Below, one piece after another: positions 44,749-55,168 of a DNA stretch of 64,000 nucleotides. The notes under the pieces were generated by a model that did no database searches, was not told the DNA's origin, and was given only the letters and a program-made list of their open reading frames with translations. The position numbers and the translations under genes were made by a program. Location: contig NC_089323.1 of the NCBI RefSeq assembly GCF_036669915.1, positions 10,754,975-10,818,974 of the forward strand, given 5' to 3'. The DNA comes from Pocillopora verrucosa. Its lineage: Eukaryota; Cnidaria; Anthozoa; Scleractinia; Pocilloporidae. Each line of letters begins with the position of its first letter. The stretch's first letter is position 1.

Positions 44749-47254
44749 ATGCAGTTCAAGTTTTCTCTCCAACCGATCATTAATATTCTCTATATCTTCC
44801 TTGGAATTATTCTCCCACCCTGCTTCTGTTGCACTGGTGAGTATAAATCCCTTTTTAAATTTCTTGTGTTTTATCTTTCTGGCGTCGTTTCCTCAAAACC
44901 GTTACACGAACTACATATGCTACCTACTGATCAAAGCAAATAATCTTTAAGCAGACAATTTTTACCTAACTCAAAATGTCCACTATCATGAAGTAGAAGA
45001 TACAAAAAAAGTCAAATTTCAAAAAGACCCCACCAACTGCGCATCAATGTTTCAAAATGACGAATTAAAACAAACGATTCACAGATATCGTGGTGTGGTA
45101 ATGAAAGCTGTGAAAATATTCTTAATACTAATTATTTTTAATATTTCCTTTCCGCTCATTAATTCACAATCAAAGATTAATTTTTGTTAATGAAAGCCTC
45201 CCTGTTAAGTTGAATTGCAGTAAAGTTTTGAAATAAAAAGATTTTATGTGTCTTTTTCATCAATGAAAATAAAAAATTACCTCGAGTGAGTGGAAACTAA
45301 ACGATATATTTGTTTGCCTACCACAGACGACGACTATCGAAACATCATATTCAAGCACCCAATACCAAACATGGCCATGAAAAATCACGCGATCAAAAGT
45401 GTAGAGGTGCCCAACGAAGGAAGTTGCAGAGTAATGTGTTATATGGAGCCTAATTGTGTGTCCATCAATATTGGACCTGTTGTAGGAGGAAACCAAAAAT
45501 GCGAGTTGAATAACGCCACAGAGGAAAACCATGCTCCATTTCTTCTTGTAAAAAATTCGGGTTATACATATCTTGCAATTGAGGTAACATTTCATATTCT
45601 TACGAAACTACGGTGCCAGAAGAGATTGTTTCATTTTCTTAGGCTAAAGTGATCTTATTCTTGAAATAAAGAAAATCTGCACTATAGTTTACTTTGTTTT
45701 GTCAACAGAATTCATGCAGCAGCAGCCCATGCTTAAACAATGCCATCTGTCAAGCAGGGTTTACCTATAAAGGATTTCGTTGTGTCTGTCAGGAAAAATT
45801 CACTGGAGAAACGTGCCAAGTTGAAGGTAAAATGGCAGGATTGTGTAGACCAGTCTCTCGTGTAGTGCGCGAGGAGTTACTCACTAAAGTTTCAAAATTG
45901 ACTTCAAGAACAAAATATCAACCACTGAATGAAAGCTAAAAAGGAAAAGCCACGTACGGTCACTTTAAATGAATATAGCTGGTAGATATTAAGGAGAGAG
46001 AAATGGTATTTGTTAATGTTCAGAATCAAAATTTATCAGCCAGAGCAACAGTCGGGAAAGCAATCAAAAAGGACTCAATATCCAAACAATTTAAAGTAGG
46101 CGTTTTGTTTTGTCTTTCGTTTTTTTTAAAACTGATTTTCAGTCAAAAGAAACTGCGCAAAAATCTACAAATCCGCGGGTAAACCAGCTGACGGTGTCTA
46201 CGCCATTAAACCTGATAACTTGCCTGCCTTTGAAGTATTCTGTGACCAAACAACGGACGGTGGAGGATGGACTGTGTTCCAGAAGAGACTGGACGGCTCG
46301 GTTGATTTCTACCGCTACTGGAACGACTACAAACGTGGCTTTGGTGACCTGTGTGGTGAGTTTTGGCTCGGACTGGACAAAATTCACCGCTTGACCTCAG
46401 ATAATAATAACAGGCTGCGTGTGGATTTGGAAGACTTTGAAGGAAACACAGCTTATGCTGAGTATAACTTGTTTGGTGTTATGAGTGAGAAAGACAAGTA
46501 CAAGCTGATCCTTGGTTCTTATTCAGGTAGAACTGTCATTTCGTCTCCTCTATTCTAGTCATTCTAAGAAGTTGGGGGTCAGGGGAGGAGGAGGAGAGAG
46601 CTAAGTAATGTAAGTATGCTTAAACTCTTTTACATCAGTAGCTTTGGAAGACAAAAAAGTAACCTCAGCTCATCGCCATGCAATCCTGGACAGCGCATAC
46701 CGGACGTTGATTAGTCCAAATCTATTCGCCGGTGGATCTTTCGCAGTTAACCTGACCAACTAATCCAAATCCGAGGAGTGTCTCGGCGAACATATTTATT
46801 GTAATTATTATATTGAGTATTTTAATCCCTACAATCATCGACAAGAATCATAGATATTACTAAGAATGCTTTTAGTCCATATCATCATTGTTAAATTATA
46901 CTTATCTTATATTTTAAGATTTCTTTTGAATTACGAACGGCTCATTGTTTGTCAAACGTAATACTCATAGTGCGGCTCATTTTGTCAGGAAATTCTGGTG
47001 ACTCTCTAACCAAACATCGCGATATGCCATTCACCACTAGAGATCAAGATAATGACTTTCGGGGGGATCACAACTGCGCCATTAAGTTTAAAGGAGCCTG
47101 GTGGTACGGTTGGTGTCACCGGTCAAATCTCAATGGCTTGTATCTTCGTGGCAGTCACTCCTCTTCTGGTGATGGAGTGAACTGGTTTCAATGGGAGGGT
47201 TATCATCACTCCCTCAAGAGAACCGAGATGAAAATAAGACCAAAGGATTTCTGA
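44749..47254 (+). CDS. FReD-2: secreted PAN-EGF-fibrinogen protein, intact (370 aa)
   Basis: Exons 44749-44836, 45327-45583, 45709-45826, 46143-46526 and 46989-47254, all GT-AG and in phase. Residues 1-29 form a signal peptide ([19 protein letters not shown] at its end). Residues 30-115 form a PAN/apple-like domain ([17 protein letters not shown]). Residues 116-154 form one EGF-like domain with six cysteines ([13 protein letters not shown] ... [12 protein letters not shown]). Residues 155-370 form a fibrinogen C-terminal domain ([41 protein letters not shown]; calcium-loop-like [24 protein letters not shown]; ending [12 protein letters not shown]). Proteins with this C-terminal domain (ficolins, tachylectins, FREPs) bind acetylated sugars and act in innate recognition. 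The first PAN cysteine, present in FReD-1 and FReD-4, is Tyr here (DDDYRN), so one PAN disulfide may be lost. It is the least damaged of the two near-identical copies. Confidence 0.9.
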
Positions 47255-48042
47255 ACTATCGTGTTTGTGGCACAACAAACAGCACCAACGTAACAAAAAA
47301 CCGAGTGTCTCGATCAAGTATATTCAGTATTAAACAATCACTCTTAAATTGGAGCTTAGCGGAACGTTGTTCGGGGTTTTTCTTGCTTCTTTGTGCGTGT
47401 TTTTCAAAATAGGAACAATTAATTCTGTAGAATTGGCCAGTTAACAAATAATAATAATCATCATAATAGTAATAATGACTTAATCCATATAGCGATACAT
47501 ATATACAAAAAGCTTCTTATCCTAGTTGGAAATTGACAGTTAATCAAAAGAAGCTCTAAATAAATGCGCTTTCGTCTTTTCTCGAAAAACAGAAACCAAT
47601 GGACTCAATTCAAGGTCTATGAGTGAGACATTCTACAGCCTGGGGGCAGCGGCTGAATAGACCCTGTCTCCATAACATTTTAGGTGGGTCCTAGGTATTC
47701 ACAAAAGTTATTCTCGAATCTCAATGGCTTGTGTCATCATGGCCATCACGACTCCTATGCTCCTTCTATCTGGGTTATACAAGTTTTGATTCACAACACT
47801 TTTAACACAAAGCCATCTCACAGCCTTCATTTCTTCAAAGTCAATATCAGAAGAGTAGCAACAGTCGCTAATTCAGTTCTAGTTCCCTTTGATTTCTATA
47901 ACGAAACTCCAAACAATTACCCAATGTTTTTACTCTAAATAACGCTATCAGAAAAACAAATATTTCAAGTTTTAGTGTACAATGTAACGTAATGTTGATG
48001 ATTCTAAAATTCTTCATATATTGCTTTTATTTATATTTTCTT

Positions 48043-48107
48043 AGGGAGGAGGGGGGGTAAGGGAGGAGGGGGGGTAAGGGAGGAGGTAGGGTAAGGGAGG
48101 AGGGGGG
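48043..48107. repeat. 18-bp G-rich tandem repeat, potential G-quadruplex
   Basis: Nearly four copies of GGGAGGAGGGGGGGTAAG. Like the tract at 32088-32132 it stands directly beside the duplicated ADCK5-like exon block, and may mark the duplication breakpoint. Confidence 0.9.
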
Positions 48108-48387
48108 TTCGATCCTAATCAAGGGCTCCGATATTTTTCCCTATCCAACGTCCACGACTAATAAAGCTGCGCAACAATTTTAGGATTTGCTTTTCGGGTT
48201 GTTAAATTTAAGGAAATCTACAAGTTATGACAGTTTGCTACAGTAAAAATACATCAAATAGTCAACAAAAGAAATTAAAAATAAGTGAACTTGACTTTGC
48301 TAAAGAATGGTGCCATTTTCAGGAAAACGTGCAAAAAAATCTGCGGCAAGAATAAGTTATTTCGAAGTGAAATAACACTATCCACAC

Positions 48388-48571
48388 CTGAACACAAGCA
48401 GCATGCTCCGTGGAAGCTGTTTAAGAATGATTATCACATTCCCGAAGTGTCCTTGAGCGAGTTTTGTCATGATTGTCAAATCCTCTTCTGTTACTCTTGA
48501 AGTAAACAGCATTCCAGCGCTACCCCACGCGAACGGACGTTGAAGAAGAATCTGACAAAAATTCTCGAAAT
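48388..48571 (-). pseudogene. ADCK5: Orphan ADCK5-like exon, copy Y2
   Basis: Same 184-bp length and splice borders as Y1: acceptor TTTCCAG (ends 48572), donor GTGTGG (from 48387). It reads FENFCQILLQRPFAWGSAG, then VTEEDLTIMTKLAQGHFGNV and LPRSMLLVFR; the last string matches the ADCK5 LPRSMLLVLR motif more closely than Y1 does. The frame is open. It lies in the 3' flank of FReD-2 on the opposite strand, in the place where FReD-1 has about 1.4 kb ending in exon X1, so a deletion separates the two arrangements. Confidence 0.75.
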
Positions 48572-48597
48572 CTGGAAAATAAAACTAAATTAACCTT

Positions 48598-48995
48598 AAA
48601 TGACCTTAATGTTTGATTCAGGTGCAATAATGTGAGGAGAAACTAGATGATAGTCATTCTTAAGGGTCAAAGGGTTAATAATCAGCACGGATTAGTTTAG
48701 GAACGATTTTAGAGTCGGAGTCGGAGTCGGAGTAGTGACAAATGAGTATTAGAGATAAAATGAGCACAATGTTAGCATGATTATGTGAAGAGGGGATGAT
48801 TACAGCTAACCATGGACAGAGGTTTCAATGAAAGCTGGTTACCGGCGGTGTCTCTCCTCAAATAAGACCTGTTACCGCCGTCTTTTTAGCCTGAGAGCAG
48901 GCTCTGGTGTTTGGGTTTGTTTAGAAACTATCAGAAGGAGGAATCGAACCTCAGACCTTCGGATTCCGTTTCCCGATGCTGTACCGCTGAGCTTA
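48598..48995 (-). repeat. Truncated MITE family A plus SINE-like repeat, unit 2/3 boundary
   Basis: 48600-48678 carries only the 3' half of family A (TGACCTTAATGTTTGATTCA ... GGGTCAAAGGGTTAAT). 48709-48995 is the second tRNA-derived repeat, with B-box GGTTCGATTCC on the minus strand. It ends at the tRNA head and is followed directly by sequence homologous to 44130 onward. Confidence 0.65.
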
Positions 48996-49461
48996 GAAAA
49001 AACTTAGGCCTCTGTACTTAAAGTTGCTACAAAGTAACTCTTCATGTTAATAATGTGCAATGCCGTTCTATCGTACTGGGTAATGTTTTGCGATAAAAAA
49101 GGATAAATTGTTAAAATTTTGTATTTCAGAAGTGACCTAACACCCTTGTCGGTAGCAAGTCTGCAAAAATTTGTTTCTTGCTCTTAACGTAATTGCCGCA
49201 AGTACAAAGTTAAACAGGCTGAAAATAAACATATTGATAAACTCCTGTCACTCTGATAAGTGTGATGTGCTCTATTTTGTTCTTCTCTGGTACTTTTGAA
49301 AATATTATGGCTTATTAGAATAAGATGAAATTAACAGTAACAGTTCACATTCTTACGAAACTACGGTGGTAGAAGATATTGTTTCATTTTCTTAGACTAA
49401 AGTGATCTTATTATTGACATTAGGAAGATCTGCACAAAAGTTTACTTCGTTTTGTCAACAG

Positions 49462-50876
49462 AATCCATGTAGCAGCAGCCCATGCTTAAACAAGGGCACC
49501 TGTCAAGCTGGATTCACCAATAAAGGTTTTCGTTGTGTCTGTCGGGAAAGATTCACCGGAGAAACCTGCCAAGTTGAAGGTGAAATGGCTGCATTATGTG
49601 GGCCATTCTCTCGTGTAGTATGCAAGGAGTTATTAACTCAATTCCCAAACTTAACTTCCAGAACAAAATATTAACCACTGAAGTAAAGCTAAAAAGGAAA
49701 AGCCTATTAATGAAACTTTAAATGAATGTAGCTGGTAGATATTAAGGAAAAAGGAAAAGGTACTAGTTTACTACTAATGTTCAGAATAAATAGTCAGGAG
49801 AGCAAACGAAAAGCGTCAACATCTAAACAAATTAAAGTGGGAGTTTTGTGTTGCTTTTTGTTTTTAATAACATTCAGTCAAGAGAAACTGCGCAGAAATC
49901 TACGAATCCGCAGATAAAACTACTGACGGCGTGTACACCATTAAACCTGATAATTTGCCTGCCTTTGATGTATTCTGTGACCAAACAGCGGAGGATGGAG
50001 GATGGACTGTGTTCCAGAGAGACTGGACGGCTCGGTTGATTTCTACCGCTACTCGAACGACTACAAATGTGGCTTTGGTGACCTCACAAGTGAATTTTGG
50101 ATGGAACTGGACAAGATTCACCGCCTGACCTAAAATGATAGCAACATGCTGCGTGTGGATTTGGAAGACTTTGAAGGAAACACAACTTATGCCGAGTATA
50201 ACACGTTTGACGTCAAGAGTGAGAATGACAAGTACAGGCTGGTTCGCGGTTCCTATTCAGGTATAACGGTATTTTTCCTTTTTATTATTACGGGGGAGGG
50301 GAGCGTAAATTAGAATAAAGAAGCTTCAATTCTTTTACAGCAATGGCTTCCAAAGATGGAAAAAATGATAAACTAAGCCCATCGAAATGCAATAATCCTA
50401 GACAGTGCAGACCAGACGTTGATTAAATCTGAAAGTGTTCGCCGATGGACCTTGTCCTGTTAGCCCGACGGAACAATTCAAGTCTGATAATTATAAATCT
50501 ATAAGCAATATCAAGCTAGCGATTTCATTTCACAGGGATATTTGATAAGGATTATGTAAATTTTTATTTTATTGACTTTGTATTACCATTAATTCCAATT
50601 TTTTTAGGAAACGCTAGTTCCTCTCTCCCTCATGATCGGCCATTCACCACTAGCGATCACGATAATGATCATCACAGAAACTGTAACTGCACCACTGCGT
50701 TCAAAGGAGCCTGGTGGTACAGCGCGTGCCATGCGTCAAATCTCAATGGCTTGTATCTTCGTGGCAATCACTCTTCCTATGCTTATGGTGTGAACTGGAA
50801 AGGCTGGAAAGGCTGGAAAGGTTATCATTACTCCCTCGAGAGAACCGAGATGAAAATAAGACCAGTGAATTTCTGA
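49462..50876 (+). pseudogene. FReD-3: truncated, frameshifted fibrinogen-related gene
   Basis: Only exons 3-5 remain: EGF 49462-49579, fibrinogen N-part 49878-50260 and fibrinogen C-part 50608-50876. The signal and PAN exons are missing: sequence 48996-49335 matches 44130-44480 upstream of FReD-2, then jumps to sequence matching intron 2 (45590 onward). Exon 4 is 383 bp, one base short of the 384 in the other copies; the lost base is in the CAGAGAGACTGG segment (about 50016), and a later TCA is TAA (50131-50133, HRLT then stop). Exon 5 is open and has a small internal duplication giving KGWKGWKGY and the variant WWYSACHASNLNGLY. Introns 3-4 are more diverged from the other copies. It is a pseudogene, though exon 5 is well kept. 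Confidence 0.85.
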
Positions 50877-51311
50877 ACTGTCATAATTTTGATTAAGAAC
50901 CTACTTAGCAAAAAACGAGTGATTTGATCAAGTCTGTTGAGCGCTAAAAAAAAACATTGATGGGTTTGCCAGTTTAGTGAACGTTCGTTGAACTTTCTAA
51001 GGTTGTATATATTGTTTTTCTTTTTGTTTCGTTTTGGGTTTCATCTCGTAATTTTTTTCTGTTGAGGGATGGATATATCCCCCTTGCTATACGTTTTAAA
51101 AAACGTAGAAGGTTTGTCTCATATTATCACCAGCTTCTCGAAACATTAAACGATTTAGTACACAGGTGTTATTCTTTCAAAGAGACTTAATGAAGAGTAA
51201 GTGACCCGTCATTATTTATCACGGGGTGGGGAAGGGGGGAGGGGGGATCGAGGGTTCTTGGTTGTGCCTATTCTCCCCTAAGGTTCTGTAGTATTCGAAG
51301 ATTCCCTTCAT
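50877..51311. other. 3' flank of FReD-3; no gene
   Basis: Not clearly homologous to the flanks of FReD-1/2/4. Contains a G-rich run near 51225-51247. Confidence 0.4.
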
Positions 51312-51316
51312 TTGCA

Positions 51317-51900
51317 ATCAATGTTCTATAATTTCCACTTATTGCATGATTACGCTCGATTTGTCTTTAATGACTACTCGCGTTATAGCCACGTTACACC
51401 TATGGTACAAAGTCTTGGCTGGGATTCACTCCATCACCGAAGACTTCTTTCACAAGGCACTATGTTTTATAAAATCTATATGGGCCACGTTGGCATATCA
51501 CTCCCATCTGATGTCACACCAAATGAAAGACCATCAAGAGCTCCAAACTGTCGTCATTTCAAACAATTGAAAGTGAATAATGATATATATAAATACTCTT
51601 TTTATCCAAGGACAGTAGTTTTGTGGAACAATATATCTCTAAGCTCTTCTAAAATTGTTAATATAAATATATTTAGATCAAATGCTCTTTCATTTATTAG
51701 GTCGGTTTAGCCCATACTAATTTTATCTTTACGCTATTATATTATTTTGTTTTATCCAAGCTTTGTTTTTATTATATTGTTAAATCTTAAACTGTATAAA
51801 AACTATTAATTTTATTGTTTGTAATTAGTCCTTCTGGTATAGTTATTACTGTTTCAGGAGTATCTCGATTAAAGTATCTCGATTAAAGATTACCTACGAT
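51317..51900 (+). mobile_element. LINE 3' fragment (RT C-terminal region)
   Basis: The plus-strand frame (51312-51710) contains YARFVFNDYSRYSHVTPMVQ, then SLGWDSLHHRRLLSQGTMFY, then NERPSRAPN, YKYSFYPRTVVLWNN, the typical C-terminal end of CR1/L2-like reverse transcriptases. It is followed by a 3' UTR to about 51900 ending in the short repeat AGTATCTCGATTAA (twice). It is a 5'-truncated copy inserted between FReD-3 and the upstream of FReD-4. Confidence 0.8.
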
Positions 51901-52396
51901 TACGTATCTCACTGTTATTCATGAATATTAAACGTCACTTTCGTAGGAAAAGGGCTCATAAAGTGCATTATGCTACATTACTTCGTTAAAATACATAATG
52001 TCAGAATGAGTTTTCTCGGACAGAAAAAAAATCAAACGTATTCTTATTTTGTTTCTCTCAACTCTGTGTTTAAAGATGCAACCATATTTATAGTAAATGG
52101 ACATTTCATATTTCAGCTAAAAAATTGCTCACGTACTGACTTTGATCTTCCAATTACCAAGCTAAGTTATTTGCAACTTTGTGAAAAAGTTTGATTCTCC
52201 ACATTTTTCAAAGGCCTCTTGTACGACGGTAATTTAATGACTTCAAATTATTGGATCACAAAGTTAAAACTAGTCTAGCACATAAAAAAGAGAAAATTTG
52301 TGAGCTGGAAAACTTCCCTAAAATTTGAACAGCTGCAAACAGCAAGAAGAGCGGTGGCGTTTGTGTTCATCGCTTATAAAGCGGCGGTTTTCTTCT
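51901..52396. other. Intergenic, nothing supported
   Basis: AT-rich; the open frame at 51970-52194 has no recognisable domain. Confidence 0.3.
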
Positions 52397-52925
52397 GTAG
52401 TCATAGCTACAGCACTTACATACCTGTTTTTTTGACAATAAAATTAATAGAGTAGATTAAAAAATTTCATGTGCTCCGGTGCAGACGAATTCTATTAAAA
52501 TGATTCATTTTTTCCACTAGATGTGCTTTTTTAGCGAGTAACTCATCTGGAAAGATAAAACTTTAGTATGGAGAAATTACACCTGATTCCACCACATTCT
52601 TCAAGGAATGAAATAAACCCATTAGCAGGACGGCGTCAATGCTACCAATAACATAATTGAGAGAATTACTTGCTTGCGACTGAGTACCACGATAATTAGG
52701 ACAAAGGTCAAACATAAATACTGAAGACCTACCTGTTACTGAATTTGAGAGGGAAAAAGGTAATTCAGCTATTATGGAGAGCAGTTTTTTATCAATGTGG
52801 TCAATTCATAGTTTTCAATCATAGCGACACAGTTCAAGCTTTTCCTTGAAGCTTTCAATGGGGATCTCTAAATTATTTTCAGAAACTATTCCCCCACTAT
52901 GTTTTTTTCGTACTAGTGTTTATGA
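52397..52925 (+). pseudogene. Fossil FReD promoter and exon 1
   Basis: GTAGTCATAGCTAC at 52397-52410 is a decayed version of the palindrome upstream of the FReD genes. At 52822-52915 TCATAGCGACACAGTTCAAG then CTTTTCCTTGAAGC ... CTATTCCCCCACTATG matches the acceptor and signal-peptide exon of FReD-2/4, with ATG changed to ACA and internal gaps. No exons 2-5 follow. It is the remnant of another lost FReD copy. Confidence 0.65.
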
Positions 52926-53326
52926 TTCGTCATTAAATTCTTTTTTCTGTGTTCGCGTTCGATTTTTCTGGCGACTTTCCCTCGAAACCAGCATTAAACG
53001 AACTTAATAAGCCACCAATTAAAAAAGCAAATCATTTTAAAATTTAGCAAACACGATATTAAACTAGAAATATTAATGTTTTCTATAGTCAAACTTGACA
53101 CTAGTTTCTACTGGGTTTGTGTTCCAACAATTATTATCCACATCTAATCATTTGTGGCTTATTCATAGAGTTTGACTTTCTGGCATTTTGCAAAAACCCT
53201 CTACCGGACTATCAAAAGCATAAAAGACCAAAACCATGAGCTGATGAATATCAACAATTTGAACGACCGATTCGGAGGAAAAACTAAAGCGCCTCTGTTC
53301 ATCTCTTATTCAACGTTTCCTGTTTT

Positions 53327-53340
53327 GTAACCATGGTTAC
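53327..53340. promoter_or_regulatory. Perfect 14-bp palindrome, isolated FReD promoter element
   Basis: GTAACCATGGTTAC within TCCTGTTTTGTAACCATGG, the context found at the other FReD promoters. It is followed by TTTATTTATGATAG (TATA-like) but by no recognisable exon 1. Confidence 0.5.
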
Positions 53341-53639
53341 AGTATTTCAAATAGTTTTATTTATGATAGCACGACACTACTTTTAGCCACCAATATATTC
53401 TGGAGTACTTAAGACCTTCACTTTAATCTGATAAAAAAAGATCCCATATACTGTATTTTCGTGGTATAAATGTTTGGAACAATGACCATATCCTTTGACA
53501 GCCGATTTCCATATAATTATAGTCGTTTGAAGATTTTTCCGACGGCTCTGACATTTGGCTTGTTTTGAAATACAACTTATTACTAAATAAACCCCTTCGG
53601 GCGGCTGGTAAATCGGCTGGTAATGTCCTCGGCTGAGAT

Positions 53640-54250
53640 ACTGTCCAAAATTAGGGATGCTTGGCCGAGAAGCAGAGCCTCGAGGGAAAATGTGAAGTTT
53701 TGAGGACAATCTGTAATGTTTAACGTACGGACGGTACGTTACAAATTTATTTGTATAGATTATTTATTTCTTTTATGTCACGCGAGATCGCTCGCTCTGA
53801 TGGCGGATGCGTAATTGCGAGCAGGTTTTTAACATTTTACTGGAGTCTACACATAGAATTTGTTTTCTTCCGTGTAAGATAATTGAGAAAAATACCTGGG
53901 TTATAGCGTGGTAACTGTCCGGGTTTAACATTTCTCTTGAGACTCGGAGGGGGGGGGGGGGGCTGATATATCAGCTGATAATGTCCAAAATTTGGCCGAA
54001 AAGCAAAGCCTCGGGGGAAAATGTGAAGTTTTTGTGGACAATCTTTCAGCCAAGGACATTATCAGTTGAAATACCATCAAGCCAGAAAGGGGTTTATTTA
54101 TTTTATAACGTACCCTCTTATTAATTTTCATATGATCCGAAACCGCTCGTAGAAAGCAAGTGCTTGTCTGATGCGGATGCGTAGTTGCGACCAGCCTTTT
54201 AATATTTTACTACACTTTACAAAAAGAGTTTTTTTCTTCCGTGTAAGATA
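53640..54250. repeat. Diverged tandem duplication, ~340-bp spacing
   Basis: GGCCGAGAAGCAGAGCCTCG (53660) recurs as GGCCGAAAAGCAAAGCCTCG (53995), and GCGGATGCGTAATTGCGAGC (53803) recurs as GCGGATGCGTAGTTGCGACC (54171), with CTTCCGTGTAAGATAA at 53867 and 54236. A G run lies at 53948-53962. Noncoding. Confidence 0.7.
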
Positions 54251-54713
54251 ACTGAGTTGGCTCTCTTCCACTAGCCTTGTTTCTTTTCGTCGGAAATAAT
54301 CCGAAAGCAGACCGGGTTTATAGCGTGGTAATTGTCTGGTGATTTTGCACCACGTCATGTAAAGTAGCGATTAAAATGACGCGAGAATGAATGGGTGGAT
54401 TACAACGATATAGGTTTGAATAACATTTCACTCGACACTGTCTCGCTTGTTTGGGTTTCTACAATTACTGACCATATTTCATAATTTCAAGCTTTGTGTA
54501 AAAGTTAGACTGGCTGACTTTTTCAAAAATCCTCCTGGTCTTTTATAGAGGTATTTCATTGACTATTATACTTGTCCAATGTTACTTAGAGAAAACCAAC
54601 CACCCAGAGTTAACAGAAAAGCAATGATCCGATGACTGAAAATAGGTAGAACAGCTGAACGGGAAGAAGACCTGAGACGTTTATGTTCGCCACGCATTAA
54701 ATCGTTCTGTTTT

Positions 54714-54826
54714 GTAACCATAGTTACAGCACCTTAAACACTTCTCCAGAGGGTAGCAAAAAAGATTTCATTCCTGACACATCCGAACACAGTATCGAGT
54801 ACGACAAACATTTTGTCTGTCAGATG
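54714..54826 (+). promoter_or_regulatory. FReD-4 promoter module
   Basis: GTAACCATAGTTAC at 54714-54727 and a donor CAGATG before GTAAGA (54826), with acceptor TTCATAG just before the ATG at 55169. The TATA-like box of units 1-2 is not conserved at the expected spacing. Confidence 0.5.
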
Positions 54827-55168
54827 GTAAGAAAAATATTTGTGAGTTACTTATGGATATTTAGCTCAAATAAATTGCACTTGAATCTGTTGCAGCAAGT
54901 TAAAAGACAAACAAGTTTAAGCTAAAAACCGTAAACTCCGGTCATTAGAGTGATGTGTTCAGTCTTCGTCTGTACCGATGCTTTAGAAAAGATTATGGCT
55001 TATTAAATGGTAAAAGCAGAAATAGCTAAGAAATAAATGCTGAACAACTGCATAGCCTTTATGAGCATTTAAATTTATAAAGAAACAGAAAGTTTTATAA
55101 TTTGTGACGACTTTAAATGCTCACGATCATGTTTCTTACCTTGGAGTTATAATTTTTAATTCATAGCG

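Noticed and set aside
45260-45595. Minus-strand ORF of 111 codons opposite FReD-2 exon 2 (also 38395-38694)
   Set aside because: Antisense of the PAN exon and its flank; it has no domain of its own.
46139-46387. Minus-strand ORFs of 82 codons opposite FReD exon 4 (also 39240-39488)
   Set aside because: Antisense shadows of the fibrinogen domain; they recur only because the exon is duplicated.
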